NCBI GenBank assembly: GCA_029204225.1
Contig: CM055096.1
Span: forward strand, 64,777,370-64,841,369
Length of the DNA stretch: 64,000 nt
DNA from: Diphasiastrum complanatum
Taxonomy: Eukaryota; Streptophyta; Lycopodiopsida; Lycopodiales; Lycopodiaceae
Direction: 5' to 3'
In this document: in pieces, positions 1 through 11,759 of the stretch
How positions within the stretch are numbered: the stretch's first letter is position 1
Layout of the letters: each line of letters starts with the position of its first letter
Program-made: the position numbers and the translations under genes
Notes under the pieces: model-generated
Databases searched by the model: none
What the model was told of the DNA's origin: nothing
Seen by the model: the letters and a program-made list of their open reading frames with translations, nothing else

Positions 1-1020
1 TCATAACTGGGGAACATGAAAGATCAGATTTGAAAATCGTGAACGAGCAGTCAAGGTTGATCCATTGACATGGACAATCAAGCCAATAGTTCAAAAAGCA
101 GATGATGATTCATCAACAATGGATCATACTTGTGATCAAGCAGACAAAGCTTTGGGAGTTCATTACGACTCTCAATCAGATAATGTTAACATGAATTAAG
201 CTCTTGTAACTGTGGACTGTACAGAAGGCTATCTGTGTCGATGGGACGATAAGTCAGAGCTGAGTGATCTTCCTATGGCTGGTTGTACTCTTGATACACC
301 AATTACATTTCTAGTCAATATGATGAACGTGGCATGGATATCAATCGACCCAATTCCAGATCCTATCAAGGAACAACTTATTCATGTTGGTGAGCAAATT
401 TTAAATCATATGGATCCTATGAGGTTTGGAGTACGCAATATTCCTGATGAACCACCAATATAATCACCGAAAGTAGTTATATTGAAGGAAGGGAAGGATA
501 CAGGACCAGTGACGAAAAAGAAAGCTAAACAACATTATAACACGGTCTTGAAGTGGAAAAACCCTCAAAATGAGGCAGTTTCGACGATTCATCCAAAAAT
601 TAATGCTCATTGGAACATACCACCTTTATTCAAAGTTCTAGGAAGTCTTCACCTTCTCGTAGACTTCTGCCAATAAATCTAAATGCAAAACAAACACTAA
701 TCCCTTTGAGCAAGAGAAAAAAGATGTTCATCAATACATGCCAGATCATTTCAAACGTTATACTCTTGATGACGTTGTGATTATGCTATCAAAAGCTCAT
801 TGTGAACCTAAAGACCAAGTGTTAGAAGCACAAGAGGTTATAGTGAGCACAAAATGAGATCAATCATTATCAGAGCTATGACTAGAAATCACAACTTTTG
901 CCATTTTACAGTCACACATGTAGGGAGACAATGTAGAACTTGAGTTCAAATTAGAAGTGCCATGCAAAGTGAATGACCAAAGCCATATATTTATCGATAA
1001 GGAAAATTTAGCATAGTTTC
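1..1020 (+). pseudogene. Degenerate coding sequence, unrecognised
   Basis: The composition looks protein-coding, with short open frames at 212-463 (83 codons) and 482-676 (64 codons) separated by stops and frame changes. The 212-463 frame reads like an ordinary globular protein rather than simple-sequence translation, but I recognise no family in it. The setting (decayed mobile DNA on the right) suggests a remnant of a transposon polyprotein or of a captured gene. The left edge is cut by the window. Family unknown; only the degenerate-coding character is supported. Confidence 0.3.
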
Positions 1021-1235
1021 CAAAATGCATCTTGGTTTACAAGGGGGTTTGAACCTAGGACCAAAAAAACTTCGGATGCCAAGCTAACCAACAAAGCCAA
1101 TCCTTGTTAGATAGCATAGTTTCCAGAATGATAAAATTCTTTTTTAAAACTCTCATTTAAATATGTGGCACTTTATATCAAAGTACGAAATGAAATAATG
1201 TGCTTTGAAATATCACAATAAGCTTTGATGTATAG

Positions 1236-1720
1236 TTGTACCCTAAAAAATCATTTGATTTGTTAGAAATGAAAAAAAGATTTCATTTCAAAATTCACTA
1301 TCATGAAATATTATGAGAAACTTTGCTTATCCATTCACATCATTGTCAAATAAATATACGAAGATTGCAATCTAGAAGGCTTAAAAAATAAGCAAACCTC
1401 ATTGCAATGCTCAAACTCACCTCAAAGTGACATCTTAGCTTTTCGCAAATCTTTATATTAGTTTATCGATATCACAACAAAGCTAAAAAGCTTTAATGTA
1501 CATGTGTACATCCAAGAATCATTCAAATGCCGAAACTTGGAAAATTTAACATCACAATTTTGAAGAATTTGAAAATAAATTTTAATTTTTCATGCAAGGT
1601 AGCTGTACAAAGCTAACAAGGTGATCAATCCATTTGACATCACGAGAAGTTTTGTATTTCGTAAAGCAATTAAATTGCTAAAAAAATAAATAAATAAAAA
1701 CAAAGCTTGCTCTAAAACAA
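1236..1720 (+). repeat. Dispersed repeat, copy A (second copy at 35305-35795)
   Basis: About 485 bp are nearly the same, in the same orientation, as 35305-35795. The match runs from the shared 'ttgtaccct' start to the shared 'gctctaaaacaa' end, with scattered substitutions and small indels. It is AT-rich, has no reading frame, and shows no clear terminal repeats. The two copies lie 34 kb apart with unrelated flanks, so this is a dispersed non-coding repeat rather than a segmental duplication. Copy B starts directly after a (GA)n tract; copy A does not. Confidence 0.85.
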
Positions 1721-1883
1721 ATTAATTTAAAAGAAAAATCAATTAAATTTAATGCTAAGGTGAGTTTTTAGCAAATATTCATAATAAATCTTAACAAATG
1801 CTTATAATTAATTGTCCTTACCCCCAACAAAGCTAATAATTAAATAATTAATATAGGAAAGCTTTTATGATAACAAATTACAA

Positions 1884-2314
1884 AAGAGAGAGAGAGAGAG
1901 AGAGAGGGGAGGGGAGGGGAGGGGAGGCATTGCATGTTGCCAGCACGGTGGCCCTTTGGCCCCGGTGCCCTCCGATCCATTTGTTTTTTTTTTTTTTAAA
2001 ACTGGCTGCCAGGATGCCACGTGTCCAGGCATCCAGTTTTTACCCCATAAGCGATTTTGCAAGAGAACTGGGAGAGAATATATTGAGAAACCCTCCCAAT
2101 GTCTTCCATGTGTGTGTGCACACTTATGGTTTTTTTTTTTTTTCGTTTTTTTGGGTGCCTGGCGCCAGCTGCCCGGTGCCCACTGGCAGGCTGCTCAGCC
2201 TGGCCACCGGGGGCCACGCGTCAGGCGCTCGGGGGCACCGGGGCCAAACCCAAACCGTGCTCGTAAGCCCCAGCGGGAGGGGAGAGGGGGAAAAAACTAA
2301 GGATCGGCAAGAAA

Positions 2315-2350
<36 letters not shown>
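1884..2350. repeat. GA and GGGGA tracts around a GC-rich patch
   Basis: A (GA)n tract at 1884-1906 runs into GGGGA repeats (to about 1925). A second imperfect GA tract lies at about 2310-2350. Between them is a GC-rich stretch with two T homopolymers (about 1983-1997 and 2129-2143), much richer in G+C than the surroundings. Open frames here come from simple sequence and are not genes. The patch could be a distinct small insertion or old promoter/5' leader DNA. Confidence 0.7.
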
Positions 2351-3242
2351 GAGGAGGAGGTGGGAGGGTTGATCGTTATTAGTGAGACAAATTTCTTTTT
2401 GAATTTGGAGTGAAGATATCTGTTAAGTTTGATTTCTGTTGGTGGCTAAGTTGTTGGATCTTCTTCGATGTGGCTTTTGGTGACCTTTTGCAAGCATGTA
2501 GTCGTCGATTCGGAGAAAGATTTGAAGAAAATGGTGGTTCGAATATTCGGTGTTTGAGTGATTTTGGTTGCAATAAGGTTCGTTGAGCCTCTTTGCGTGT
2601 AGTGGTTTAATCTATGCTTTCAAGCATGAAATGACAATATTACCTTTGAATTGTTTAGTTTTTGAAAAGTGATCAACCGTGTAAGCATCGATTCGCATGT
2701 TAACGGAAAATATTCATTTGCAAAAATTTGTTCAGATTCTTGAAAGAAAATACTGCTATTCGATAAGCTTAGGATTAATCTGAAGCATAATCTTGAAGTC
2801 GCTAGTAGATGTTCCTCAAGTCATGTAAGGAGATATTTTAGTAAGCCTGCCGTTTGCGGAGTTCGTTTTGGTGGTTGAATAGTCGCAGGTACGTTAAACG
2901 GTGATATCTCTAGGAACTATCTATCGTGCATTTCCTTTGTGCAAGCCCTTGCGCTACGGTGGTCGTAGGGCCAAAGATTAATTGAAAGTCTTTATTCTGT
3001 TTTCGCAGCATAGGAGAAAGCTTGCAGATCTTTCATCTAATGTGTTACAGCTCAAGATTGTATGGTTTGTTTATCGATTCGTAAAGAGTGTCAGTTATTG
3101 ATACTTTAAGCTTAATGCCTTCGTTATGAAAGGTTGTCAGATCTTTTTCTTGTATGTCCTTATTTAGATTGCCAAATTTTTGAAGAAAGATTGCATGCAA
3201 AAGTACGGCAACAGATGTCAAAGATTTAGTAGAACATAGAGC
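2351..3242. other. Non-coding stretch left of the copia element
   Basis: No reading frame or repeat is recognised here. The base composition resembles transcribed non-coding plant DNA, and there are plausible splice-like signals (a 'cag|gtacgt' near 2888 and a 'tttcgcag' near 3008). It could once have been leader or first-intron sequence of the DUF1639 gene, which lies beyond the copia element at 3243-7278. That link is inference only. Confidence 0.25.
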
Positions 3243-3623
3243 TGAAAGAAAGAAAGAGATATCGAGCCAAAATAAAAATAAGCTTGCTAATACTTACCAC
3301 CCTTTACGGATGAAACTGAAAAGACTTAAATAGTCTTGAATGACATCACATCTCTGCTACTGTGATACACTAATTAACCACTACAGTAATCTGCAACAGT
3401 GTTTTATCATAACTAATCGATATGATATCTTCTCAACAAAAAAGAAAGGTCATATCTTCTCAACAAGAAAGAAAGGTCAAATCATGAACGCCACTCGTCC
3501 ACCTAGACACTGCTATCATGGCAGTCCTCGATACATCCATCTTCTTTGTAAGCACTGCCATATTTGTAGTTTCCAGGAATTGAGTGGATGGAGTGTAGGA
3601 CTGTAGGTCACAATTCTTCAACA
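3243..3623 (-). repeat. 3' LTR of the 3.2-7.3 kb copia element
   Basis: This repeat shares its order of blocks with 6769-7278: the 'ccaccctttac' block, the 'catatttgtagt' block and the 'gaactgagtgga'-like block all occur in both. It begins with TG and ends with CA when read on the minus strand. A short internal tandem duplication of 'catatcttctcaacaa' is unique to this copy. Confidence 0.7.
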
Positions 3624-3639
3624 AAACCCTCCCCTCAAT

Positions 3640-4860
3640 GTCTAGTCCTTCACTCAAAAACCTGCACCGTTTCCATCTGAGCTTTCAATTGATCAGATTG
3701 GGCAATGTTTTAGTGAGTATATTTGCAATCAATATGACAATATTGAAAACTAATATCTCTTCTCTGCATCTCTCTGTGAAGATGATGAAATTGCAAAGCA
3801 ATGTGCTTTAGTACGTACATGAATTTCTGCATTATTGGCTTGGAACATGCTTTGCTTATTACTGTAAAATGACAAAATCATGTGTATTCCACATTCCAGC
3901 TTCTGCAAGCAAATGATCAATCCATGTCGTCTGCCAGGCAGATTCGCTAGTTGCAATTTTGTCAGCTTCTGTCGTTGAAAGAGCAGTGACACCTTGTCTT
4001 TAGCTCATCCAAGTGATTGGCCCACCTGCCATGATAAACACAAACCCACCAGTAGGTTCCCTTTTATCCAAATCCGTTCCCCAGTCAGCATCAACAAATC
4101 CCATTAACACATTGACATGTCCCATGTATCTTATCTCATCATTCATTATGCCATTTAGGTAGCGCAGAACACACTTTGCAGCAATCCAATGCCCTTCTCC
4201 CAGATTGTTTTGATATTGACGTAACTAAGACTTTGCAAGAGCAATGTCCAGCCTGGCTCCAGTCATGGCATACATCAGAGGTCCAAGAAGACAACTGTAG
4301 GAAATTTTGTCCATGTGTGCTTTTCTTCTTCAATCCTGGGGCACATCAGCCAGCAAACTGATGTGTGCTCCAACCTTCATTGGAATCCTGGCTGTGCATC
4401 AGCCATGTTGAGTTTGTTGATGAGCTACTAATGTATTTCTTCTGATTAAGCCATAAGTTGTATTTCTTATCGTCTCTGGTTACTGTAATTCCCAGGAAGT
4501 TTACCTCAACTCCTTTTATATGCACCCATATATGAGATAGGCAATTCAATTCTTATAATTTCCTCGGATAATCAAGTCATCCACATAAACCACTTTTTTG
4601 AAAACAGACTTGCCTTACCCTCTACTTGTATGAAGATACTTTTATTGGTTAAACAATTTTTGAGCCATTGTTGTTTATGTTCCACTCCAGGCGTTCATAC
4701 CAGACTCGTGATGCTTCCTTCCGTTACCCTCCTTGAATCCTTCTGGCTCCCTCATGTAAACCTCTTCCTTTAGCTCAAGGTGGTGCATATATCCATCTAT
4801 TGGAGTTCAAACTCAAGCATTGCTGCCAATGCCAAATCAACGTTCCTCTGACCTCTCAAT
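3640..4860 (-). pseudogene. copia reverse transcriptase and RNase H remnant
   Basis: On the minus strand, from high to low coordinates, broken frames spell the usual copia order. An 'ALAAMLEFEL' block comes first, then 'LELKEEVYMREPEGF', 'SRVWYERLEW', the catalytic 'VYVDDLIIR' (near 4570-4600), 'FLGITVTRDDKKYNLW' (open frame 4346-4549), and an RNase H-like stretch with 'STTEADKIATSESAW' (about 3900-4000). Several stops and frameshifts make it non-functional. The left end abuts the purine tract and 3' LTR; the right end stops abruptly at about 4860, where an opposite copia copy begins. Confidence 0.8.
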
Positions 4861-4864
4861 TTAT

Positions 4865-5890
4865 GATAGGCAAGCTCCGGGAAGAGGTCTACATGAGACG
4901 GTGAAGGGATTCGAGGTGGAAGGGGGGGAGGTCCTGAAGATGGAAAAGGCAATCTATGGCTAAAAACAGGCATCAAGAACATGGTATGAACACATAGAAT
5001 GCTTTTCCAAAGGAAGAAAGGGGATAATGTGATCATTATAGCTTCATATGTCAATTAAAATCGTGATCGGTGATCACCTGCCCATCATGATAAGCGAGTG
5101 CAAGCAGGAACTGCAATCTAAACTAAAAGAGTTAAGCTTTTGTTTCACGTCATCAGAAACATGTTGGCTGAGTCAAGAAAGTTATGTACAAGAAATGGTG
5201 CAGAAGGTTCAAAATGGAGAAGGGCAACCCAATCAGCACACCATTGGAGGTGGGGATGCAGATCTCCAAGGAATAATGCCCAAGTAAGTCAGAAGAGCAA
5301 AAACTGATGGCATGATATCCTTGCAGAAGTCTGATCGGCTCCTTAACGTATGGTATGTTATGAGCATGGCCAAACACAGCTGTGACAATTGGAAACCCAG
5401 GGATTGAAAATTGGCAGGCAGCCAAGTGGGTGCTCAGATACCTGAAAGGAACCTCAGACCGCTGAAATATCAGGGTAACAGCTCAAGCATTGTTGGATAC
5501 GTAGATTCAGATTGGGTAGGGGATATCGGTGGCAGAAAATCGACTTGTTATTACATTTATCTGATGGGAGGGAGAGCCATAGCACAAAGCAGAAATCACT
5601 TGACAGAAGCTGAGTTCGTAGGAATTTGCGGACCAATACAGGAATAGCTATGTTTGGTCCAAGAGTAGGGGGAGAGAAGTTGGAATGGTCGACTTTATTG
5701 TGATAACAAGGGTTGTATTTCCCTTGGCAAAAGTGGTAGTTTTCACAAGTGTAGCAAGCACATACCTCTCCAGTATCATTCTGTTAATGACCTAGTGCAG
5801 ATTGGCGAAGTCAATCTCTTGGCTGACATGCTGACAAAGGCGTGTTATTTAGTTTGACGGCCTTTTTCTGGTTGAAGGGTAGTGAGTTGG
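4865..5890 (+). pseudogene. copia RT and RNase H remnant, opposite strand, head-to-head
   Basis: Plus-strand broken frames read 'GKLREEVYM', 'KMEKAIYG', 'QASRTWYEHIE', then 'GYVDSDWVGDIGGRKST' and 'GGRAIAQSRNHLTEAEF' (open frame 5411-5647), and finally 'SLGKSGSFHKCSKHIPLQYH' and 'LLADMLTKA'. This is the copia RT to RNase H order from the EEVYM motif to the C-terminus. It starts at nearly the same RT codon at which the minus-strand copy ends, so the two fragments diverge from a shared point. A purine-rich run and TGGG near 5877-5895 may mark its own 3' LTR start. Confidence 0.75.
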
Positions 5891-6768
5891 GTCATGGGTG
5901 ATCAGGGTCATTGGTGACCAAATCTTGGGAATCTTGGCACAGGCTGCCAAGACAGCATATATGTACATAAGGAGTTTACCTATATGCTTTAAATTCTGAG
6001 CCTGAGAGTGCGTGGCAATTTCTGATCGTGAACCTGTGTGAACTGTTTTTTTATTGTATTTTGTGTATTGCGATTGTTAATCTTTTGGGGTGCACGAATC
6101 TGCATGGATCCAACAATAGACAATTCATCGGTCTCGTATCTTTCTGCTTGAAATCCGTCTTAGATTCAAGGTTCTCAGGTTCTTTGTCTCTCCATGCAAG
6201 GATCTGCTATCTACCCTTTCCATTTCCATAGATGGAAATTCAGACATTCAAACTTTTTTATTGCCTTCAAGTCGAGAATGCTTCCAGTATTCGTCTTGCA
6301 CTATGGCTTTGGAATCAGAGTCCTCTGTGCAATACTTCAGATGGGATTACAGCCTTAGTATTGATGCAATGTTGCTTGACACAGGGACACCTTTGGCCCT
6401 GTGCCAGTAAAGCTGACAAGTGGCTATCGTAAGTTCTGGGCAGGGGCAGTGTTGCAGACAGTGCCTAACAAAGATTTCAGATTTGTGGTGGCTTTTTGTT
6501 TGGAACAACCAACGCTCAATGCCCAAGCATGAAAATGTTTTTTTTGGCCCTCACAGCCACACGCACACTTAAGGATACCTGTTTTTTTTTTATATAAAAA
6601 GAAGATGGGAAAATTTTGAAAGGATCATGGGACAAAAATTCAAAGGTACATGTGGCAACTAAGGAGGTCAAGTAACGGGCAAGCAAGCAGGGCGGGCAGA
6701 TACAGGCAAGCAACAAAAGCCCCCCCTCCCCATGCGGGGGTCTGAGAACCGTTCCCTAAGTAGGAAGC
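5891..6768. other. Probable LTR/tail of the nested copia piece, no gene
   Basis: Directly after the nested RNase H end and a purine tract, the sequence has LTR-like features such as a late 'tgtattgcgattgttaatc' segment, but no second copy exists in the window to prove an LTR. Short open frames at 6028-6231 and 6232-6432 resemble no family. A C/G-rich run (6720-6740) lies next to the 5' LTR of the outer element. Confidence 0.35.
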
Positions 6769-7278
6769 TGCAAGAAAGAAAATCTGTAGCCAGAATAGAA
6801 GTAAGCTTTCTGAGACGAACCACCCTTTACTGATGAAACTGGAAAGAACTTATGACATCATATCAAGAAGAACAAACAAAATAGTTCTTTGCTACTGTGT
6901 TACTCTAACTAACCACGATTGCAGTGCTTGGGAAAACCGGCTAGTATAGGAATGGAATCGACATATAAACCCTTTTATGAGTAACAGACTCCAAAAATTC
7001 AAGAATCTTAAAAAAATGCAGGGCTTTGCGGGATAACTCAAAAGGGGATTCCCGAGCACTGCACTATTGTAATCTGCTACCGTGTGCTACTATAATTAAC
7101 TTGTACGATATCCTATGGTATTATCTTCTTGACAAGAAACGAACTATCAATGGTACATTCTTCCCACGTAAGACACTGCAGTTCTCCATATATCCATCTT
7201 CCAAAAGCTCTGCCATATTTGTAGTGTCCAGGAACTGAGTGGACAGATTCTGGAACTGTATGTTGCAGATCTTCCACA
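6769..7278 (-). repeat. 5' LTR of the 3.2-7.3 kb copia element
   Basis: It is homologous to 3243-3623, with TG...CA ends on the minus strand. It is about 130 bp longer because of an insertion in its middle (around 6880-7070). Its upper end lies 430 bp from the start codon of the DUF1639 gene, so it occupies what should be the promoter or leader of that gene. Confidence 0.7.
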
Positions 7279-7707
7279 ATTTTTGAGTTATTATTATGAA
7301 AGGTCCTAGTAGCCCGATTAATTTTCATGTCGCAGATGAACCTTTCGCGATTTGCAGTTTTAGCGTGGGCGCTTCTTCCTCGACAAGTTTGGTGACTTTC
7401 ACATGAATTGATGGTCTGAGATGTGGTGTTCCGATCCATTTTTGTTCAATTTTCATTCTCGTCTTTGGTAGTTGAGAATTAACTCCTTGGGATACGTGTT
7501 GTCCGAGTACTGGCAATAAATTGCTCAACGAAAATTTAACTGTTGCGTTTTGCTTGTACAGAAAGGAAGTTACAAAGTCGAGAGCCTGCCAGTTCATCGA
7601 GCCGAAAATCAAACTTTCAGATTTGAAAGGGGGAGTACTCCGAATAAAACAGCAATTGGTCTTCTGGTTTTTGTATCAGTCAGTCCAAGGGTCGCACAAC
7701 TCTGGAC
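7279..7707 (+). other. Probable 5' leader of the DUF1639 gene
   Basis: This is the gap between the copia LTR and the DUF1639 start codon. It has no stop-free frame joined to the gene and no repeat. Leader sequence is the simplest reading. If the copia element inserted into an older leader or leader intron, part of the leader may lie left of 3243. Confidence 0.35.
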
Positions 7708-8998
7708 ATGTCAGCATTCGAGGTCAAATCTGGATTACATCAAAGTGTACAGCAGGAGGCCGATTTGAAAGCTGAAGAAATGTGCAAACGGCATTCAAAA
7801 GACAATGTTAATCTGGACCGCAAAACTGAAAATTTCAAATTTTTAAATGTTGATAAAGATATGATGCTAGAGTGGGGACAGAAGAAACGGCATAGGAATG
7901 GAAGGTTAGAAACCAAGGCACCTGCTGCTGAGGGGTCATTTGTACTCCCTAAGAAGCATGCAAAATCAGACGAATGTACCGCACTAGCGGATAAGCATGT
8001 TGGATCCGTGCAGGTGCAGCCGCCCGTGTACAAGAGAGGGCTTGCACTTACGCCTTGCATTCCATGCAGAGAAGTTGCTTGTGGCGGCGGACAGAGGTAA
8101 GGCTTGCGTCAACTTTTAGCATTGTGGCTCGCATCTTTTTTATTTAGCACGCTCATGGATTTGAGATGAATCTTACTTTCTATCTATGTGCTTCAGGAAT
8201 GCGGATCCATCCACTTTAGTTGGTAATGTTGAGCATGGAAGCAAGTGCGATCGTGATCAAGATTTGCAGTGGAATGTTTCTATTCCAGTCGAAAAAGCAA
8301 AATCAAGAGAAGCCCTTTGTCTGCAAGAAGAACACAAAATTGCTACAACTTGTAATGGCAGTGCAAGTGGCTGCGGCTCTATCGCCTTTTGGGCCCAAGA
8401 ACGAGCAAAGATTGAGGCTATTTGGGGCACACCTTGGATTCTTGAGAACTTCGATTTGGAGTCGTTTGAATGGCCCAAATTTTTTATGGCTTTGTCCCGC
8501 AAAGAAAAGGAGGATGATTTTCTGGCGATCAAGGGCTCTAAGCTTTCTCAAAGGCCAAAAAGGCGGTCTAAGCAGAGCGAGAAAGTTTTAAATGTAAGCA
8601 GCTATGTAGCTCTTTTAATGTCGCCATGTATCTTAAGTGGCCCTTTTAAAGCCTTTTCAATGTTTCCAGCTTTGATATGTAAACACTAAGACAGCACAAC
8701 TGTTCTTGGCTTTTTGGTGGTAGTATGTGACCCCTGGCATGTGGCTCTCTGACCTGACGAGGGAACGGTATGAAGTGAGAGAGAAAAAGGCAGTGAAAAA
8801 GGTAAGTAAATTGCTCTTCTTGTTACCTTCATTACAACTGGAACCTTGTACTTTAGTGGAAGGATATTGACATGCAGGACATGCAGAATGTTTAAAGCTT
8901 GTCATCTATCTACCCGTTGACTTTGGTTTGCTGGATTTCTATGGCAGAGACGCAGGGGTTTGAAGACAATGGGTAGTGTTGATACTGATTCAGAGTGA
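7708..8998 (+). CDS. DUF1639 family protein, four exons
   Basis: Exons are 7708-8096, 8197-8593, 8724-8801 and 8948-8998, joined by introns with GT...AG ends (donors gtaagg, gtaagc, gtaagt). The spliced frame is 304 residues with a stop at 8996-8998. The family signature of plant DUF1639 proteins is present: 'WPKFFMALSRKEKEDDF' (from residue 222), then 'AIKGSKLSQRPKRRSK', 'VTPGMWLSDLTRERYEVREK' on exon 3, and a basic end finishing 'GLKTMGSVDTDSE' on exon 4. The N-terminal 200 residues are not conserved and look disordered and charged. The biochemical function of the family is unknown; basic clusters suggest a nuclear or nucleic-acid-associated protein (inference). The start at 7708 is chosen because an in-frame stop lies about 55 bp upstream; an additional 5' exon cannot be excluded. 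Confidence 0.9.
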
Positions 8999-11257
8999 GG
9001 AGGGTAACTTGATGGCTGATGGTTTTCGAAAGCTCTCTGCAAGTTCTGGACCTTGCTGCAAGAGTCATTCCTTGCAGTCGTTTTTACAACGTTGGGTGTT
9101 CAGGCAGGAGATTTGCTGGAGAGAATGCATTTGGATGTCATTGGAAGTTGTTTTCTGCTTTTCTTGAAAAATCGTTCTTAATTGGACTGGAAGCTTTTAC
9201 GTTTGGTCAGAGAGCAGATCTCCACACAGATTGACAGCCAAAGCATATGCGGAAACTTGCAGTGTATTGAAGGTTTGGCAAATTCGAAAATGAAAATCTT
9301 AATTTTCCTTTAATCTGGCAAAAGTTAAATGGGGAGCCTGAGTACAATATGTTGTAAAGCAAAAGATTAATTTTAATCATCATATGATGAACTTTGAATC
9401 TTTTGACTTTATATTGAGATTGGAAGTTGGCATTTTGGAACTTATTGGACATGTTCCAAGCTATCAGCTAATTAATTGGACAAATTAGTTTTTCTGCACC
9501 TGATTGAATTTTTGCAGGGCTAGAAGATGCAGTACATGTACAGATAGGTTTCTCTTTTGCATCAGGTGCCCTACTTGCTACATACTTTTTGAAAACGCTC
9601 AAAATTTCAGCTCTAATTATCCTTATTGTTTTATAGCACGTCTCCTTTGTTATGTTGGGTATTATCCTAAACATAAGATTTTTATATTGGATTGTATATT
9701 AGGCAGACATCAGATTCACTGGTACTCTAAATGAGCAGTTATCTACATCTTAAATTTCAGCTCTAGGCATTCTTAGCATCTGATGACCATGCTGATACCA
9801 TTGGATTGCTTATTTAGGCACTTTTTCTGGTGGCTTTTTCAATGTTTTTGGTGATATTCATAAGATCCACGGCTAATATTTTGCATCATCAGACTTGTTG
9901 GTTATCTGACTCTGTAAGATGGGGCTTAGCATAGAGAGAGATGAATCGTGGTAATCCTGTGCTCTCATTTGTTACCCAGGGAGCTATTTGCAAGTAAGCA
10001 TACACTCTTTAGGATGTCATGAGTATAGGAGCAAGCTGTAAACTTGGCAGTTTGTAGATGCAGTCGGCCTTTCTCTCAAATCTGCTTGAGTTGGTGGTAG
10101 GTGAAAGGCCACGAGCTTTGCATTAGTTTGTAGGGAGAGCGATTCCTGGAAAACAGTTCGTTTGAAGTTGGGAAGTAGTCGAGAAAAGGTGGCAACAATT
10201 TCTGACTTAGGTATTGATGTAAATGGATTCTTTGAATTTCTTTGTTGCACACGTTTGAATATATTCCAATTTTGTAAACAGATAAATGATAATAATCCCA
10301 CCAACTCTAATAGAGAAAGCTTAGCTTCAGGGCATGCTATTGTCACATGTATTCAGGGAGATGTTTGTATGGGGGATTTGATAGTAATTTTTGCAATTTT
10401 TTTTATGTACTGTAGGAGCCCACAAATCCAGAATAATACCTAAGTATTGCTGATTCACTGATTCCCAGGGAACTGTCATGACCATGTTATGTGGAGGCCT
10501 TTTGCAAGATGATAGAGCCGTGGATATCTACACCCAGAATGCCCTATGCATCATATCTATTGTTTTGTCCTGGCAATATAGTTTCTAAGTAACCGATAAA
10601 CTTTTTTCATTTCCAACGTTTCCAGTACATGAAAATCAATGGCATGGCTATTCTGCACGAACAAGTTTGACAACTACTGATTGTAACTTAAAAATTGTGT
10701 TGTTCAAACACGAGCACCAGCGCCAACTGCAAATGTAATTATGAAGTGCATTTACACCATAATGGGACTTTGAAGATATGAACTATCAAAAGATTTTATT
10801 TAGCTTCATGTCTCCTTAATGGTAGCCAACCCCTTGAAAAGCACATCAGCTCGATTTTAAATGTTGAGGAGTTTTGATATCGAGTTACACCACTAAACTT
10901 TTGGTTGCTCCATAGCGCTCTCCCCCCTATTATAGCCTTTTGTCATTAAAACATTATATCAAGAAGGCCAAGCCAAGAAGACAGAATCCCCCAGAGAGCT
11001 GTGATGTCTACAAAGGAAAAAGGATGGTGCAAAGCTGAAATAGATCGGCTTCACAAGTTGGGATTTGATGGAAAAAAACTCGGCTGAGGGCAAGATTTGT
11101 AAAGGACTTAGTTCAATCAAAGGCAATTGTAAAACTCTACTAAAGTTTTAAAGAAAAGCTACCTTTCTATTGATCACAAGTGGATCTGATGCTCATATAT
11201 GGAGAGCAAAATTATTAATAGGACAATTGACGTAAAGGATGAGTAAACTCTCACGAG
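8999..11257. other. Intergenic or 3' untranslated region, no gene seen
   Basis: Past the DUF1639 stop codon the DNA is AT-rich with only short, unconvincing open frames. Part of the first few hundred bases is presumably 3' UTR. I recognise no repeat, LTR boundary or protein family up to 11257. Confidence 0.5.
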
Positions 11258-11473
11258 TTGGAAATGGAAACCGGTAGATGGAGGAATGTAAAGATGGTGG
11301 ATAGACTATGTATAGTGTGCAACACAAAAGAAGTGGATTATGAAGTTAATAATCTATTGCATTGTCAAAGATATGAATATATCAGGGCTCAATTCTATCT
11401 GCAACATTTAGAACCAAAAAGTCAAGAATTTTTTTGGAATCAAGCCTGTGAAATGAATCTGGAAACTCCTTAA
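11258..11473 (+). pseudogene. Fragment resembling the zinc-binding tail of a non-LTR retrotransposon RT
   Basis: The 71-codon frame contains the spacing CxxC...HC followed by YEYIRAQFY ('LCIVCNTKEVDYEVNNLLHC'). This resembles the small zinc-binding segment found after the reverse transcriptase of many LINE-type elements, where a 'C..C...E...HfL..C..Y...R..' pattern is usual. Only this tail is present; no endonuclease or RT motif is seen in the surrounding 1 kb. A chance similarity or a host zinc-binding protein cannot be ruled out. Confidence 0.4.
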
Positions 11474-11690
11474 GAACATACTTGACTGCTGGAAATGTTT
11501 TTTATGCAAGATACTTTTAGAGATGACCTATTTATTCCTCTACAAGGTCTATGACATTTTTGATCATATATCTTGTGAAGACTTTGAGAATCAAAGTTAG
11601 CTATCTAGATCTACATATAAATGATCAAATTTGTACAACTTTAGTCTCATATATATTGTTGGGCCTTCATAGACTTTAATAAAGCATCCA

Positions 11691-11699
11691 TCTCTCTCC

Positions 11700-11758
<59 letters not shown>
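11691..11758. repeat. (CT)n followed by (TA)n microsatellite
   Basis: A CT tract (about 11691-11716) passes directly into about 21 TA units ending at 11758. The TA run ends exactly where the Helitron-like terminus CTAG begins. Confidence 0.9.

Positions 11759-11759
<1 letters not shown>

Larger units (their letters stand above)
3243..7278 (-). mobile_element. Ty1/copia LTR retrotransposon, decayed, with a nested opposite copia piece
   Basis: Two related direct repeats, both reading TG...CA on the minus strand, bound the element: 3243-3623 (3' LTR) and 6769-7278 (5' LTR, longer through internal indels). Just inside the 3' LTR is a purine-rich tract read on the minus strand (rich in GGGGAGGG), the expected polypurine primer. 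Reverse transcriptase and RNase H remains lie at 3640-4860. A plus-strand copia piece (4865-5890 and its tail) sits inside. I find no matching 5-bp target duplication and no clear primer-binding site. The 5' LTR ends only 430 bp before the start codon of the DUF1639 gene. Confidence 0.75.

Noticed and set aside
1867-2382. A 171-codon frame across the GC-rich patch
   Set aside because: It starts and ends in GA tracts, passes through T homopolymers and overlaps long frames on the opposite strand; no domain is visible.
8220-8591. A 123-codon overlapping frame within exon 2 of the DUF1639 gene
   Set aside because: The other frame carries the DUF1639 signature and joins correctly across three introns; this one does not.
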